From a virus: DNA of 23,904 nucleotides. Under the pieces are notes generated by a model. It had not been told where the DNA came from. It saw nothing but the letters and a program-made list of their open reading frames with translations, and did not search any database. Within the stretch, counting starts at the first letter, position 1, and every line of letters begins with the position of its first letter. A program made the translations under genes and the position numbers. Location: the IMG/VR virus record IMGVR_UViG_3300034198_001823, positions 1-23,904 of that record; one strand, given 5' to 3'. Positions 1 to 6,684 of this stretch are shown here, one piece after another.

Positions 1-60
<60 letters not shown>

Positions 61-139
61 AACAAAAAAAAAGAAGAGGGTATAGATAAAACACTAAAAA
101 AACGAGTAAATTAAGTATATTGCGTAACAACCATTGAAA

Positions 140-670
140 ATGAACAAGTTAGATAAAAATAAAATAATAGAGTTTTTGTATAATCACGTCGACATTAACC
201 GACTTATTAATTCTGTGGACCCGGAACACGTTAGAGACGATTTAAGACAAGAAACATTCCTAGCGTTACTATCTATGCCGGATGACAAAATAAGCGAAAT
301 TTGGGCCTCTAATGGCCTTGTAGGGTTTACTATAAAGATTATTACTAACATGGCATTTTCTAGCACGTCACCATTTTATAAGAAGTTTAGGAAAAATGAC
401 TATCAAAAAGCTTTAGAATATTACCGGAGTCAACAAAAACTACCGGAACTTAACCTTAACTTTGCTAATATTGCTAATAAACGCTTGGCTATGAAATACC
501 ATGAAGACGAATTGCAAGCACACGAAGCCATATTGTTTACCAAATATGTTGAATTAAGAAGCTGCAAAAAGGTAGCCGACTTTTATACCATACCAGAAAA
601 ACACGTTAAAGACATAATCCGTAAAACAAAACTTGAACTAAAGAATATTTGCTTAAATAATAAAAATTAA
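140..670 (+). CDS. Sigma-70-like transcription factor (phage regulator)
   Basis: This gene encodes a 176-residue protein from the ATG at 140; a TTG two codons upstream (134) is less likely. The N-terminal half carries a segment like sigma-70 region 2: an acidic start followed by DDLRQETFLALL (about residues 36-47), then a helix with KIITNMAF and a basic patch (FYKKFRK). The C-terminal 45 residues look like a region-4 helix-turn-helix (SCKKVADFYTIPEKHVKDII) ending in a Lys-rich helix. Small sigma-like proteins of this size are used by phages to recruit host RNA polymerase. It sits at the upstream edge of the structural genes, so control of late transcription is a reasonable inference. It is short for a full sigma factor, and a non-sigma DNA-binding activator is the alternative. 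Confidence 0.6.
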   Translation: MNKLDKNKIIEFLYNHVDINRLINSVDPEHVRDDLRQETFLALLSMPDDKISEIWASNGLVGFTIKIITNMAFSSTSPFYKKFRKNDYQKALEYYRSQQKLPELNLNFANIANKRLAMKYHEDELQAHEAILFTKYVELRSCKKVADFYTIPEKHVKDIIRKTKLELKNICLNNKN

Positions 671-674
671 ACTT

Positions 675-911
675 ATGATTGAAACAAATTCTATTCATCA
701 AGGATGGGAATGTCCTAAATGCAATAGGGTATATTCTCCAACAATAATTATGTGTATTCATTGTCCTACTAGAAAAGTAACAACTAATGGAACTAGTAGT
801 ATTTCTTTTACACATTCATTTTCATCTAATATACCAAGTCCAACAAACAAAACTAAATGCAGTATATGTGGATTAGAAAAATGGCAGCACCCTAATATTT
901 CAAATACATAA
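675..911 (+). CDS. Small zinc-ribbon protein
   Basis: This is a 78-residue protein with three Cys pairs. C13-x2-C16 and C27-x2-C30 form a classic four-Cys zinc ribbon, and C62-x2-C65 with H72 could make a second partial site. The two are joined by a Ser/Thr-rich linker. It starts four bases after the sigma-like gene, so the two are probably co-transcribed. Zinc ribbons of this type bind nucleic acid or protein, and a regulatory partner role for the upstream gene is only inference. I do not recognise a named family. Confidence 0.6.
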   Translation: MIETNSIHQGWECPKCNRVYSPTIIMCIHCPTRKVTTNGTSSISFTHSFSSNIPSPTNKTKCSICGLEKWQHPNISNT

Positions 912-920
912 AATAAAATA

Positions 921-948
921 TGTTACAATTTTATATAAAAAAGTAACA
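921..948. promoter_or_regulatory. 28-bp imperfect palindrome, candidate operator or hairpin
   Basis: TGTTAC (921-926) is mirrored by GTAACA (943-948), and the centre TTTTATATAAAA (929-940) is itself a perfect palindrome. Only two A-A mismatches break the symmetry, so 24 of 28 positions are dyad-symmetric. It lies in the 53-base gap between the zinc-ribbon gene and the membrane-protein gene. No T-run follows on the + strand, so it is not an ordinary terminator for upstream genes. The AT-rich composition makes some symmetry expected by chance. Confidence 0.35.
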
Positions 949-964
949 AAATAAAAAACAACTT

Positions 965-1204
965 ATGATTACTATTTCACTAGCAGCTTTCTTTTTTGCC
1001 TATTACTTTGTGGAAGTGGCCAAAATAGTTTACGTTATAAAAAAGGTATGGAAAATTCCTTTTGACAAAAGAATGAAGCCGTTTGACTGCGTTACTTGCT
1101 TAAGCGTTTGGATGGCAGTCTTATTTTATTTTATGCCGTTTGAGGTCGTACAATTTATTTGTATTATATTTGGGGCTGGATTCATTGGACAAAAAATTAA
1201 ATAA
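965..1204 (+). CDS. Small membrane protein with CxxCxxxW motif
   Basis: This 79-residue protein has an aromatic hydrophobic segment at the N-terminus (about 4-25), a basic stretch (KKVWK...DKRMK, 26-38), then FDCVTCLSVW (40-49) leading into a second hydrophobic segment (about 48-75). Two membrane helices with the basic loop in the cytoplasm are likely. A Cys-x2-Cys-x3-Trp at the start of a membrane helix is seen in small bacterial and phage membrane proteins of the DUF1360 kind, and I infer a loose relationship. A role in superinfection exclusion or envelope modification fits its position before the glycosyltransferases, but it is not shown by sequence. Confidence 0.55.
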   Translation: MITISLAAFFFAYYFVEVAKIVYVIKKVWKIPFDKRMKPFDCVTCLSVWMAVLFYFMPFEVVQFICIIFGAGFIGQKIK

Positions 1205-1205
1205 T

Positions 1206-1439
1206 ATGACACCAGTAATACTACCGCTACTTTGCCACAACGATAATACAATTTTATTTGATGAACTTGGCATAGATTACAACTACGAGAATTTAACGAG
1301 CGTTGAGTTTATGTTTTTTAATATTGACTATGCTTGTAGCAATATCAAAAACAATAGAGAGTTTACAGAAATTGTCAGCACTGGCGAAAGCTTTGTCGTT
1401 GACTTAAGCTGGGATGAATTTAAAAAATTGTTTAAATGA
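1206..1439 (+). CDS. Unknown 77-residue protein
   Basis: I do not recognise this protein. The ATG at 1206 follows the upstream stop by one base and is preferred over the in-frame GTG at 1140, which would overlap the membrane-protein gene by 65 bases. The product is acidic, with a hydrophobic start (MTPVILPLL), several Asn/Asp/Phe residues and a C-terminal FVVDLSWDEFKKLF segment. Its stop codon overlaps the start of the glycosyltransferase gene (ATGA at 1436-1439), so it is translationally coupled to the sugar cassette. Confidence 0.55.
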   Translation: MTPVILPLLCHNDNTILFDELGIDYNYENLTSVEFMFFNIDYACSNIKNNREFTEIVSTGESFVVDLSWDEFKKLFK

Positions 1440-2443
1440 TACAAGTATTAGGCATAACCCAAAAAGGTAGTGGCTGCGGATGGCATAGAGTCACAATGCC
1501 GCTTGCGTATATGGATGATGCTTATAACCATGTTACTAATGTACCTAGCAAAGAAATACTAGAAGAGCGACGATTTGATATATTGTTATACAATAGGTTT
1601 AGTCCTTTTGATAATGCTTGGGATGAAACTAAGCAGCACTTTAAAGTTGTTTTAGACTTAGACGATGACTGGGAGTTACCATATAGCCACCCACTTTATC
1701 CATTTTATGAAGCGCAAAAAAATCGTTTATTAATTAACTTGCTTAACGCGGACCTTGTTACTTGCACTAACGAGCGCATTGCAGACAAAGTAAGTAAGTA
1801 CTGCAAGAATATTTTAATACTACCTAATTGCATACCACTAGGAGAGCAACAATACACCGACCATAGACACGAAAGCGATTTAGTTCGTATATTCTGGGCC
1901 GGAGGTAGCACACACCTAGAAGATATAAGGCTACTTGCTAATCCTTTAAAAAGGTTAACTGCGTCTAAAGGTTTTGAAATGATATTAGGTGGGTACACCG
2001 ATAGCGACCCAGTAAGTAAAGCTTATTGGGACCAAGTGCATAGTATGTTTACCTTTGGTGGAAAGTTTCCTAATAGAAAACTTGCAAGCACTTTGCCCAA
2101 TAATTATATGAGCCATTTTGAGCACGCCGACATAATGCTTATTCCTTTGCAAGAAAGCGATTGGCACGCGTGTAAAAGCAATCTAAAGATACTAGAGGCT
2201 GCAAGCAAACGCATAGCGGTAATATGTAGCCACGTCGAACCATATAGCAAAGATAGCGACGCACCGGTGCTTTGGGTAAAGACTCAAAGCGACTGGTATA
2301 AACATATAAACTATTTATTAAACAATCCACTAGAAAGGATAAAGCTAGGTGAAGACCTTTACGAGTGGGCAAAAACAAAGTACAACTATGAGTCAATCGG
2401 AGCAACTAGACGCGAAGCATTTGGAAACCTTGTTAAAGCATAA
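1436..2443 (+). CDS. GT-B fold glycosyltransferase (GT4-like)
   Basis: This 335-residue protein is a group-1/GT4-type sugar transferase. The N-terminal half has a Gly-rich start (GSGCGWHRVTMPL, 11-23), an acidic VVLDLDDDW strand (71-79), and a TNERIADKV/LPNCI linker (111-133) as seen before the second Rossmann domain. The C-terminal half begins at IFWAGGSTHLEDI (152-164) and contains ADIMLIPL (231-238) and CKSNLKILEAAS (246-257), the nucleotide-sugar binding region of this fold. Donor and acceptor cannot be read from sequence. Its ATG overlaps the upstream stop, and its 3' end overlaps the next gene by 56 bases. With the acyltransferase and GT2-like genes downstream, modification of a host surface glycan or of virion proteins is the likely role. 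Confidence 0.8.
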   Translation: MIQVLGITQKGSGCGWHRVTMPLAYMDDAYNHVTNVPSKEILEERRFDILLYNRFSPFDNAWDETKQHFKVVLDLDDDWELPYSHPLYPFYEAQKNRLLINLLNADLVTCTNERIADKVSKYCKNILILPNCIPLGEQQYTDHRHESDLVRIFWAGGSTHLEDIRLLANPLKRLTASKGFEMILGGYTDSDPVSKAYWDQVHSMFTFGGKFPNRKLASTLPNNYMSHFEHADIMLIPLQESDWHACKSNLKILEAASKRIAVICSHVEPYSKDSDAPVLWVKTQSDWYKHINYLLNNPLERIKLGEDLYEWAKTKYNYESIGATRREAFGNLVKA

Positions 2444-2630
2444 ACACTTCTACGATTTGTTTATTGTTTCTGGCGAGTTAGTAGCATTTACTAACGAAAT
2501 ACAAAACGAACTATTAGAGGTCATGCGCACACGTGATGCATACTATACGTATAACAACCGCTGCGGTGCTTGTATCGGAACCTTTTTAACTAACGTATAT
2601 AAAACATTCAATGAGCAACTTCATTCATAA
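2388..2630 (+). CDS. Small conserved-looking protein with CGAC motif
   Basis: The ATG at 2388 gives 80 residues; a GTG at 2349 in the same frame would add 13 residues but deepen the overlap with the glycosyltransferase gene. The product is mostly helical-looking (LDAKHLETLLKHKHFYDLF, then NEIQNELLEVMR), with RCGACIGTFL close to the C-terminus. The two Cys could bind metal or form a disulfide. I do not recognise a function. It overlaps genes on both sides (56 and 20 bases), so it is part of the coupled sugar-terminase operon. Confidence 0.55.
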   Translation: MSQSEQLDAKHLETLLKHKHFYDLFIVSGELVAFTNEIQNELLEVMRTRDAYYTYNNRCGACIGTFLTNVYKTFNEQLHS

Positions 2631-3096
2631 GACGGCCATAGTAGGGCCAAACGTAACACTTGGAGACAATGTTTATATTGGTCCTTATTGCGTAATAGGC
2701 GAACCAGCCGAACATAAGCTATTTTGGAACGCACCACTAGGCCAAGTGGTAATAGGCGACGACTGCGTAATAACTGGCCATGTAACTATCGACGCTGGTA
2801 CTACTGAAGTGACAACCATTGGCGCTGGTACATGGATGCTAAAGCATAGTCACGTCGGACACGATTGTAAAATAGGTACTAATGTAACTATAAGCTGCGG
2901 CGCAAAGATAGGTGGCCACACACGTATTGGCAACCATTGTAATATAGGACTTAACGCAGTCATTCACCAAAAGCAAGTAATAGCTCCGGGCTGCATGATT
3001 GGTATGGGTGCCGTTATTACACGTAAGCTTTATACAACACATTCCACAAAGTATGCTGGGAATCCAGCTAAAGAAATAGGAAAAAATATAATATAA
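2611..3096 (+). CDS. LpxA-like left-handed beta-helix acyltransferase
   Basis: This 161-residue protein consists almost entirely of hexapeptide repeats (I/V-G-x4 pattern: IVGPNV, TLGDNV, YIGPYC, VIGDDC, TIGAGT, KIGTNV, RIGNHC), which build a left-handed beta-helix. Residues 79-86 (HSHVGHDC) match the catalytic His-x2-His-Asp-Cys arrangement of LpxA, the UDP-GlcNAc acyltransferase, making H84 the likely general base. LpxA is about 260 residues with a C-terminal helical domain. That domain is missing here, so an O- or N-acyl/acetyl transferase on a sugar is more likely than true lipid A synthesis. The stop overlaps the next ATG by one base (TAATG at 3094-3098), tying it to the GT2-like gene. 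Confidence 0.8.
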   Translation: MSNFIHKTAIVGPNVTLGDNVYIGPYCVIGEPAEHKLFWNAPLGQVVIGDDCVITGHVTIDAGTTEVTTIGAGTWMLKHSHVGHDCKIGTNVTISCGAKIGGHTRIGNHCNIGLNAVIHQKQVIAPGCMIGMGAVITRKLYTTHSTKYAGNPAKEIGKNII

Positions 3097-3698
3097 TGAA
3101 AGTACTAATTGCCGGCTTAGTATATGGAGAAAGGCCAATAGACGCTTTGGTAAATAACCTAGCAAACTTAAATTATGAGGATGCTACCTTTTATGCTATA
3201 AATAAAGAAGGTATAGCAAACGCTATGAATGAAGCTATTGACATTGCTTTAATGGATGGCTTCGATGCGATTGCTTATTTAGCAAACGATATAATTGAGC
3301 CAGACAATTGGCTTAACAAAAAGGTAGAAGCTTTAAAAACTTATCCTAAAGCTGGCATTGTGGCAAGTAGTTTAGATAGGGTAAGAATTGGCATTAATAG
3401 TGAACACATTATAAGCAACTGGTTATTAAGTATGGACGTAGTTAATACAATAGGTATCTTCAATGAGTCAATGTTTCCGTATGGACCTATTGACTTAGAC
3501 TATTGCGAGAGGGCCAACCTAGCTGGATTTAATACTTACTATGTGAAAGATTGTCTTGCCGAACATTTAGGAGGTCATGCTAGCGGTAACGAGTATGGCT
3601 ACGACAAGGCCGAATTATTACAAAAGAATTGGTCTAAACATGAAGCGGATATAAAAGGCTATCGTGAAGGCACTAAAGATATAACAATATGGATGTAA
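3096..3698 (+). CDS. GT2-like glycosyltransferase (short)
   Basis: This 200-residue protein resembles the core of a GT-A fold, family 2 transferase. It shows AIAYLANDIIEPDNW (57-72), where the usual metal-binding acidic motif is reduced to Asn-Asp, then GIVASSLDRV (87-96) and GPIDLDYCERANLAGF (130-145), which corresponds to the acceptor/catalytic segment (E/D-x-D-x2-x-R) of the family. The usual N-terminal nucleotide-binding strand is shortened to about 40 residues. It could be active with a reduced metal site, as some rhamnosyltransferases are, or be a degenerate partner of the GT4-like enzyme. Its end overlaps the small terminase gene by 10 bases. Confidence 0.7.
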   Translation: MKVLIAGLVYGERPIDALVNNLANLNYEDATFYAINKEGIANAMNEAIDIALMDGFDAIAYLANDIIEPDNWLNKKVEALKTYPKAGIVASSLDRVRIGINSEHIISNWLLSMDVVNTIGIFNESMFPYGPIDLDYCERANLAGFNTYYVKDCLAEHLGGHASGNEYGYDKAELLQKNWSKHEADIKGYREGTKDITIWM

Positions 3699-4117
3699 GA
3701 GAAAGCGTAACAAGAAAGTTTAAAGACATAGACGAAGACAAACTAATGGAGTTGGCCTTTGCCTATTGCGACAATTGTATGATGGGACAAAAGCAAGTTG
3801 CTACCGGTAGCGGTAAGATAGTAGAAATACGCGACCGCTTTGTGCCGACAATAGATTACTTTTTAGACCATTGGCTTAGAAAGCATGACTTTGAATTTTA
3901 TACAAGAATGGGTCTTTGGAAAATTAGACAAGACCAGACACACCCTTATCATGAGGTGGCAAACAGAATAGTTACAATGTTTAAATCATTAGCTATTGAT
4001 ATTGTTGCTAACGAAGGTAAAGCTATTTTCTATGCTAAGAATGCATTAGGAATGACCGATAGGGCCATGACTGAGAATACAAACATAGACACCATCACAA
4101 TCAAGTATGAATCTTGA
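3689..4117 (+). CDS. terS: Putative terminase small subunit
   Basis: This is a 142-residue protein directly upstream of, and overlapping (11 bases), the large terminase gene. Near the C-terminus it has AIFYAKNALGMTDRA, close to the [I/L]-x-[W/F]-x-[A/L]-KN-x-G-x2-D segment found in many small terminases of the P22 gp3 type. The N-terminal half is helical, and FVPTIDYFLDHWLRKHDF could be the DNA-recognition or oligomerisation region. Small subunits recognise the packaging site and regulate the motor. The assignment rests on this motif and on gene position; sequence divergence in this family is high. Confidence 0.65.
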   Translation: MDVRESVTRKFKDIDEDKLMELAFAYCDNCMMGQKQVATGSGKIVEIRDRFVPTIDYFLDHWLRKHDFEFYTRMGLWKIRQDQTHPYHEVANRIVTMFKSLAIDIVANEGKAIFYAKNALGMTDRAMTENTNIDTITIKYES

Positions 4118-5273
4118 TATAAAGCTATGTAAGCCGCACCCAGCACAAAAGCAAGTCTTGGACTCCGACGCTCGTTTTAGGGTTATGATGTGTGGGCGTA
4201 GGTTTGGTAAGTCATTAATTAGTCAAAACATATCTATTGAGACGGGCCTACAAAGAAAGCACGTAGCCTATATAACACCTACTTACCAATTAGGTAAGAT
4301 GTTTTTTAAGGAAATATGTAAGCTTTTGCCAGATAAGGTTTATAAAAAGAACGAGACCGATTTACTTATCGACTTTGTTACTGGTGGCTCTGTAAGGTTT
4401 TATACCGGAGAGCGTTTAGATGCTATGCGTGGAACCAAATACCATTTAGTTATTATAGATGAGGCCTCGTACATACCTAATTTAGAAGAGGGATGGAATA
4501 ATAGTATAAGGCCAACACTTACCGACTTTAAAGGTAAGGCAATATTCTTAAGCACGCCACGTGGCAAAAACTATTTTTATAGCTTATTCATGCGTGGCGG
4601 TGAGCCTAACTGGGAGTCTTTTAAGTTTACTACTTACGATAACCCACATATAGACCCTACGGAAGTTGACGCAGCTGCGGCCCAATTGCCATCGGTAGTA
4701 TTTAAGCAAGAATACCTTGCAGACCCTATGGAGAATGCAGCCAACCCTTTTGGCTCCGAGTTTATCTATGCTTGCACTAAAGAGACTAAAGGCGTAGCGG
4801 CTTACTATGGTATTGACTTAGCTAAGTCGGTCGATTGGTCCGTTATAATTGGTATGGACAAGCAAGGTAATGTCGTGCATTTTGAAAGGTTCCAAAAAGA
4901 CTGGATGCAAACTAAAGAGACAATATTAAGGTTGCCAAAGAACATACCGATAGTAATTGACTCAACTGGCGTAGGAGACGCCATAGTAGAAGACCTACAA
5001 AAAAAGTTTAACAAAATGTATGGGTTTAAGTTTACGGCTACAAGCAAGCAGCAACTACTTGAGTCATTAAGTAGCGCTATACAGACTAAAAGCATTAGCT
5101 ATCCAGATGGACCGATTAAACAAGAACTAGAAGTGTTTGAATATACCTTTACACCAACTGGTGTAAGATACTCGGCACCACAAGGATTCCACGACGACTG
5201 CGTTATTGCTTTGGCTTTGGCTAACAAGTGCCGTATTGAGCACAAAGAGGTAGGCAAGTACCACGTTATTTAA
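4107..5273 (+). CDS. terL: Terminase large subunit (ATPase and nuclease)
   Basis: This 388-residue DNA-packaging motor has both expected domains. ATPase domain: Walker A GRRFGKS (30-36), Walker B LVIIDE (114-119) and the coupling motif LSTPRG (148-153). RNase H-like nuclease domain: first acidic residue in GIDLAKSVDW (D236), second in VIDSTGVGD (D284, with D290 near it), and the C-terminal HDD (362-364) expected for the last metal ligands. Length is on the short side but the gene is complete. The start overlaps the small-subunit gene. This is the firmest anchor for calling the contig a tailed-phage genome. Confidence 0.95.
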   Translation: MNLDIKLCKPHPAQKQVLDSDARFRVMMCGRRFGKSLISQNISIETGLQRKHVAYITPTYQLGKMFFKEICKLLPDKVYKKNETDLLIDFVTGGSVRFYTGERLDAMRGTKYHLVIIDEASYIPNLEEGWNNSIRPTLTDFKGKAIFLSTPRGKNYFYSLFMRGGEPNWESFKFTTYDNPHIDPTEVDAAAAQLPSVVFKQEYLADPMENAANPFGSEFIYACTKETKGVAAYYGIDLAKSVDWSVIIGMDKQGNVVHFERFQKDWMQTKETILRLPKNIPIVIDSTGVGDAIVEDLQKKFNKMYGFKFTATSKQQLLESLSSAIQTKSISYPDGPIKQELEVFEYTFTPTGVRYSAPQGFHDDCVIALALANKCRIEHKEVGKYHVI

Positions 5274-5292
5274 AAACTATATTTATAATAGT

Positions 5293-5931
5293 ATGAAGCT
5301 AACAATTGAGAAATTCCAAAAACTGCAAGACTTATCAATACTTGAGGAAAGCGAACAAGATAAGTCAAGCCGTATTATTCAAATACTCTTAGATAAAACT
5401 ATGGAGCAAGTGGATAAAATGCCGGAAAAGAAGTTTAATAAGCTTTGCTTAAGTATTAAAAACTTATTTGAATTAGAGGTTGAGAATGCAGTAACAAGTA
5501 AGCCGCAAAGATTAATTAAAGCAAATGGCAATTGGTATAGATTAAACTTTGAAATTAAAAGGCCTTTTAATGCTGGTAGGTATATAGAGGTCTTGACATT
5601 TAGTAAAGGCAATCCAATAGTTGATATGCACAATATCCTAGCTAGTATTTGCACACCTTTAAAATGGAGTTGGAAAAGGTTTAAATTAATCAACCAACCA
5701 TACGATGCGCTAAGCCACGAAAAATATGCAGACGATTTCAAGCAAGCAGACTTTAAACATGGTTATCATGCTATGGTTTTTTTTTGCATACTATTAACCA
5801 ATTTAACGAGCAATACAAGGGCTTATTCGGCTCAAGAAGTAATGAGGATAATGAGCAATCAAAAGAGGTTAAGAGTATTGAAGAGAAATTTCAAGAAGAT
5901 TTTGGATGGGTTTACAACGCATCAAAAGTAG
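5293..5931 (+). CDS. Tail-assembly-chaperone-like protein, zero-frame product
   Basis: This frame gives 212 residues. The first 164 look like a compact conserved domain: a helical N-terminus (KLTIEKFQKLQDLS), a YRLNFEI/RYIEVLTF beta section and DMHNILASICTPLKW, ending in KHGYHAMVFF. After the T9 run at 5777-5785 this frame becomes strongly basic and low in typical composition (RLRVLKRNFKK), while the -1 frame reads as normal protein. The natural reading is therefore a domain followed by a frameshifted extension, the gpG/gpGT arrangement of tail chaperones, which help load the tape measure during tail assembly. Size (164 + 94 residues in the fused form) and position before tail genes fit. I recognise the family only loosely. 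Confidence 0.6.
   Translation: MKLTIEKFQKLQDLSILEESEQDKSSRIIQILLDKTMEQVDKMPEKKFNKLCLSIKNLFELEVENAVTSKPQRLIKANGNWYRLNFEIKRPFNAGRYIEVLTFSKGNPIVDMHNILASICTPLKWSWKRFKLINQPYDALSHEKYADDFKQADFKHGYHAMVFFCILLTNLTSNTRAYSAQEVMRIMSNQKRLRVLKRNFKKILDGFTTHQK
5777..5785 (+). other. T9 slippery run: candidate -1 frameshift or transcriptional slippage site
   Basis: Nine T bases lie in codons GTT-TTT-TTT-TGC of the 5293 frame. Positions 5778-5784 form T TTT TTT, a perfect X-XXY-YYZ heptamer for -1 slippage, after which reading resumes with TTG at 5784 in the downstream frame. RNA polymerase slippage adding one U would give the same product, as would a one-base undercall of a true T10. No convincing downstream pseudoknot or strong stem is visible by eye. 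Confidence 0.55.
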
Positions 5932-6068
5932 CAGACTTTGAGAGAATACCACTAGACTTGGTATACGATTTGCCGGTAATACAATTTTTAAACGATTTGA
6001 GCTATTTAAAACAAAAACTAAGTGTAGATGAGTATCAACATAAGCAGCGCACAAAAGAAGGCACTTAG
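5784..6068 (+). CDS. Frameshifted extension of the chaperone gene (-1 frame)
   Basis: This frame encodes 94 residues joined to the upstream domain by a -1 shift at the T9 run; the TTG at 5784 is simply its first sense codon and probably not a real start. The sequence has an acidic linker (SNEDNEQSKEVKSIEEKF) followed by a conserved-looking segment (DFGWVYNASKVADF, then LVYDLPVIQFLNDLSYLKQK). Such a W-plus-LP-x-FLN-x-L pattern is a plausible T-type extension that contacts the tape measure. It overlaps the next gene by 41 bases. If the run is really T10, 5293-6068 would be one ordinary gene of 258 codons. Confidence 0.6.
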   Translation: MHTINQFNEQYKGLFGSRSNEDNEQSKEVKSIEEKFQEDFGWVYNASKVADFERIPLDLVYDLPVIQFLNDLSYLKQKLSVDEYQHKQRTKEGT

Positions 6069-6684
6069 CGAAGGTTTTGACTTTGGCGGTGAGGACCTAT
6101 CACAATTTGGAGTAATAAGTAATGTATTAGAGCAATATGGCAACTTGTTTCTTGAGAATATAGACAAGTATGCAGACGAATTAAGTGTTACCAGTAGTGG
6201 TAGCTTACTTAAGTCTATGAGTGCTGAAATCAAAGACTCTAATAACATTAAGTCATTCACACTCAAGCTTTTAGATTATTACGATTATCCAAACGAAGGA
6301 GTAAAAGGTGTTGATAGTAGCAATAACGCTCCCGACTCACCATATCAATACAAAAACTACGGAATGCCACCGGAGGCCCTAAGTAGCTTAAAAAAATACA
6401 TACTTAGTGGAAAAGCTAAAATTGCTAGTGTTAAAAATGACAAAGCACTAGGAATTGGACAAGAAAAGAAAGGATTAAAGCAAAGAGACAAAAAAGCACT
6501 TATAGAACGTCAAGTGTTGACTATGGCTTATTTGATTAAAAAATATGGTATTAAAGCAACGCACTATTTTGACCTAGCTTTTGAAGATACGTTTAAAGAT
6601 TTTGACGACGTAATGACAGAGGCGCTTGGTGAGGATGTGCAAATAACAATAGACTTAATGAGCAAGAAATATGGCAATAACTAA
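6028..6684 (+). CDS. Neck/tail-completion-like structural protein
   Basis: This is a 218-residue protein. The middle carries YDYPNEGVKGVDSSN and PYQYKNYGMPPEAL, and the end has QVLTMAYLIKKYGIKATHYFDLAFED. The pattern of a Ser/Leu-rich helical N-terminus, a 'GVKG' loop, a 'PY-x-YKN-GMPP' turn and a C-terminal 'I-x-KYGIKAT-x-[FY]-[FD]' helix is one I associate with small tail-completion or head-tail joining proteins of Bacteroidetes phages, distantly like HK97 gp10. The function is inferred from this and from its location among tail genes. It overlaps both neighbours (41 and 14 bases), so it is translated from the same mRNA. Confidence 0.5.
   Translation: MSINISSAQKKALSEGFDFGGEDLSQFGVISNVLEQYGNLFLENIDKYADELSVTSSGSLLKSMSAEIKDSNNIKSFTLKLLDYYDYPNEGVKGVDSSNNAPDSPYQYKNYGMPPEALSSLKKYILSGKAKIASVKNDKALGIGQEKKGLKQRDKKALIERQVLTMAYLIKKYGIKATHYFDLAFEDTFKDFDDVMTEALGEDVQITIDLMSKKYGNN

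Noticed and set aside
1140-1205. Upstream GTG extension of the 1206 gene
   Set aside because: It would overlap the membrane-protein gene by 65 bases, and the added residues look like a shadow of that gene. ATG at 1206 follows the upstream stop directly.
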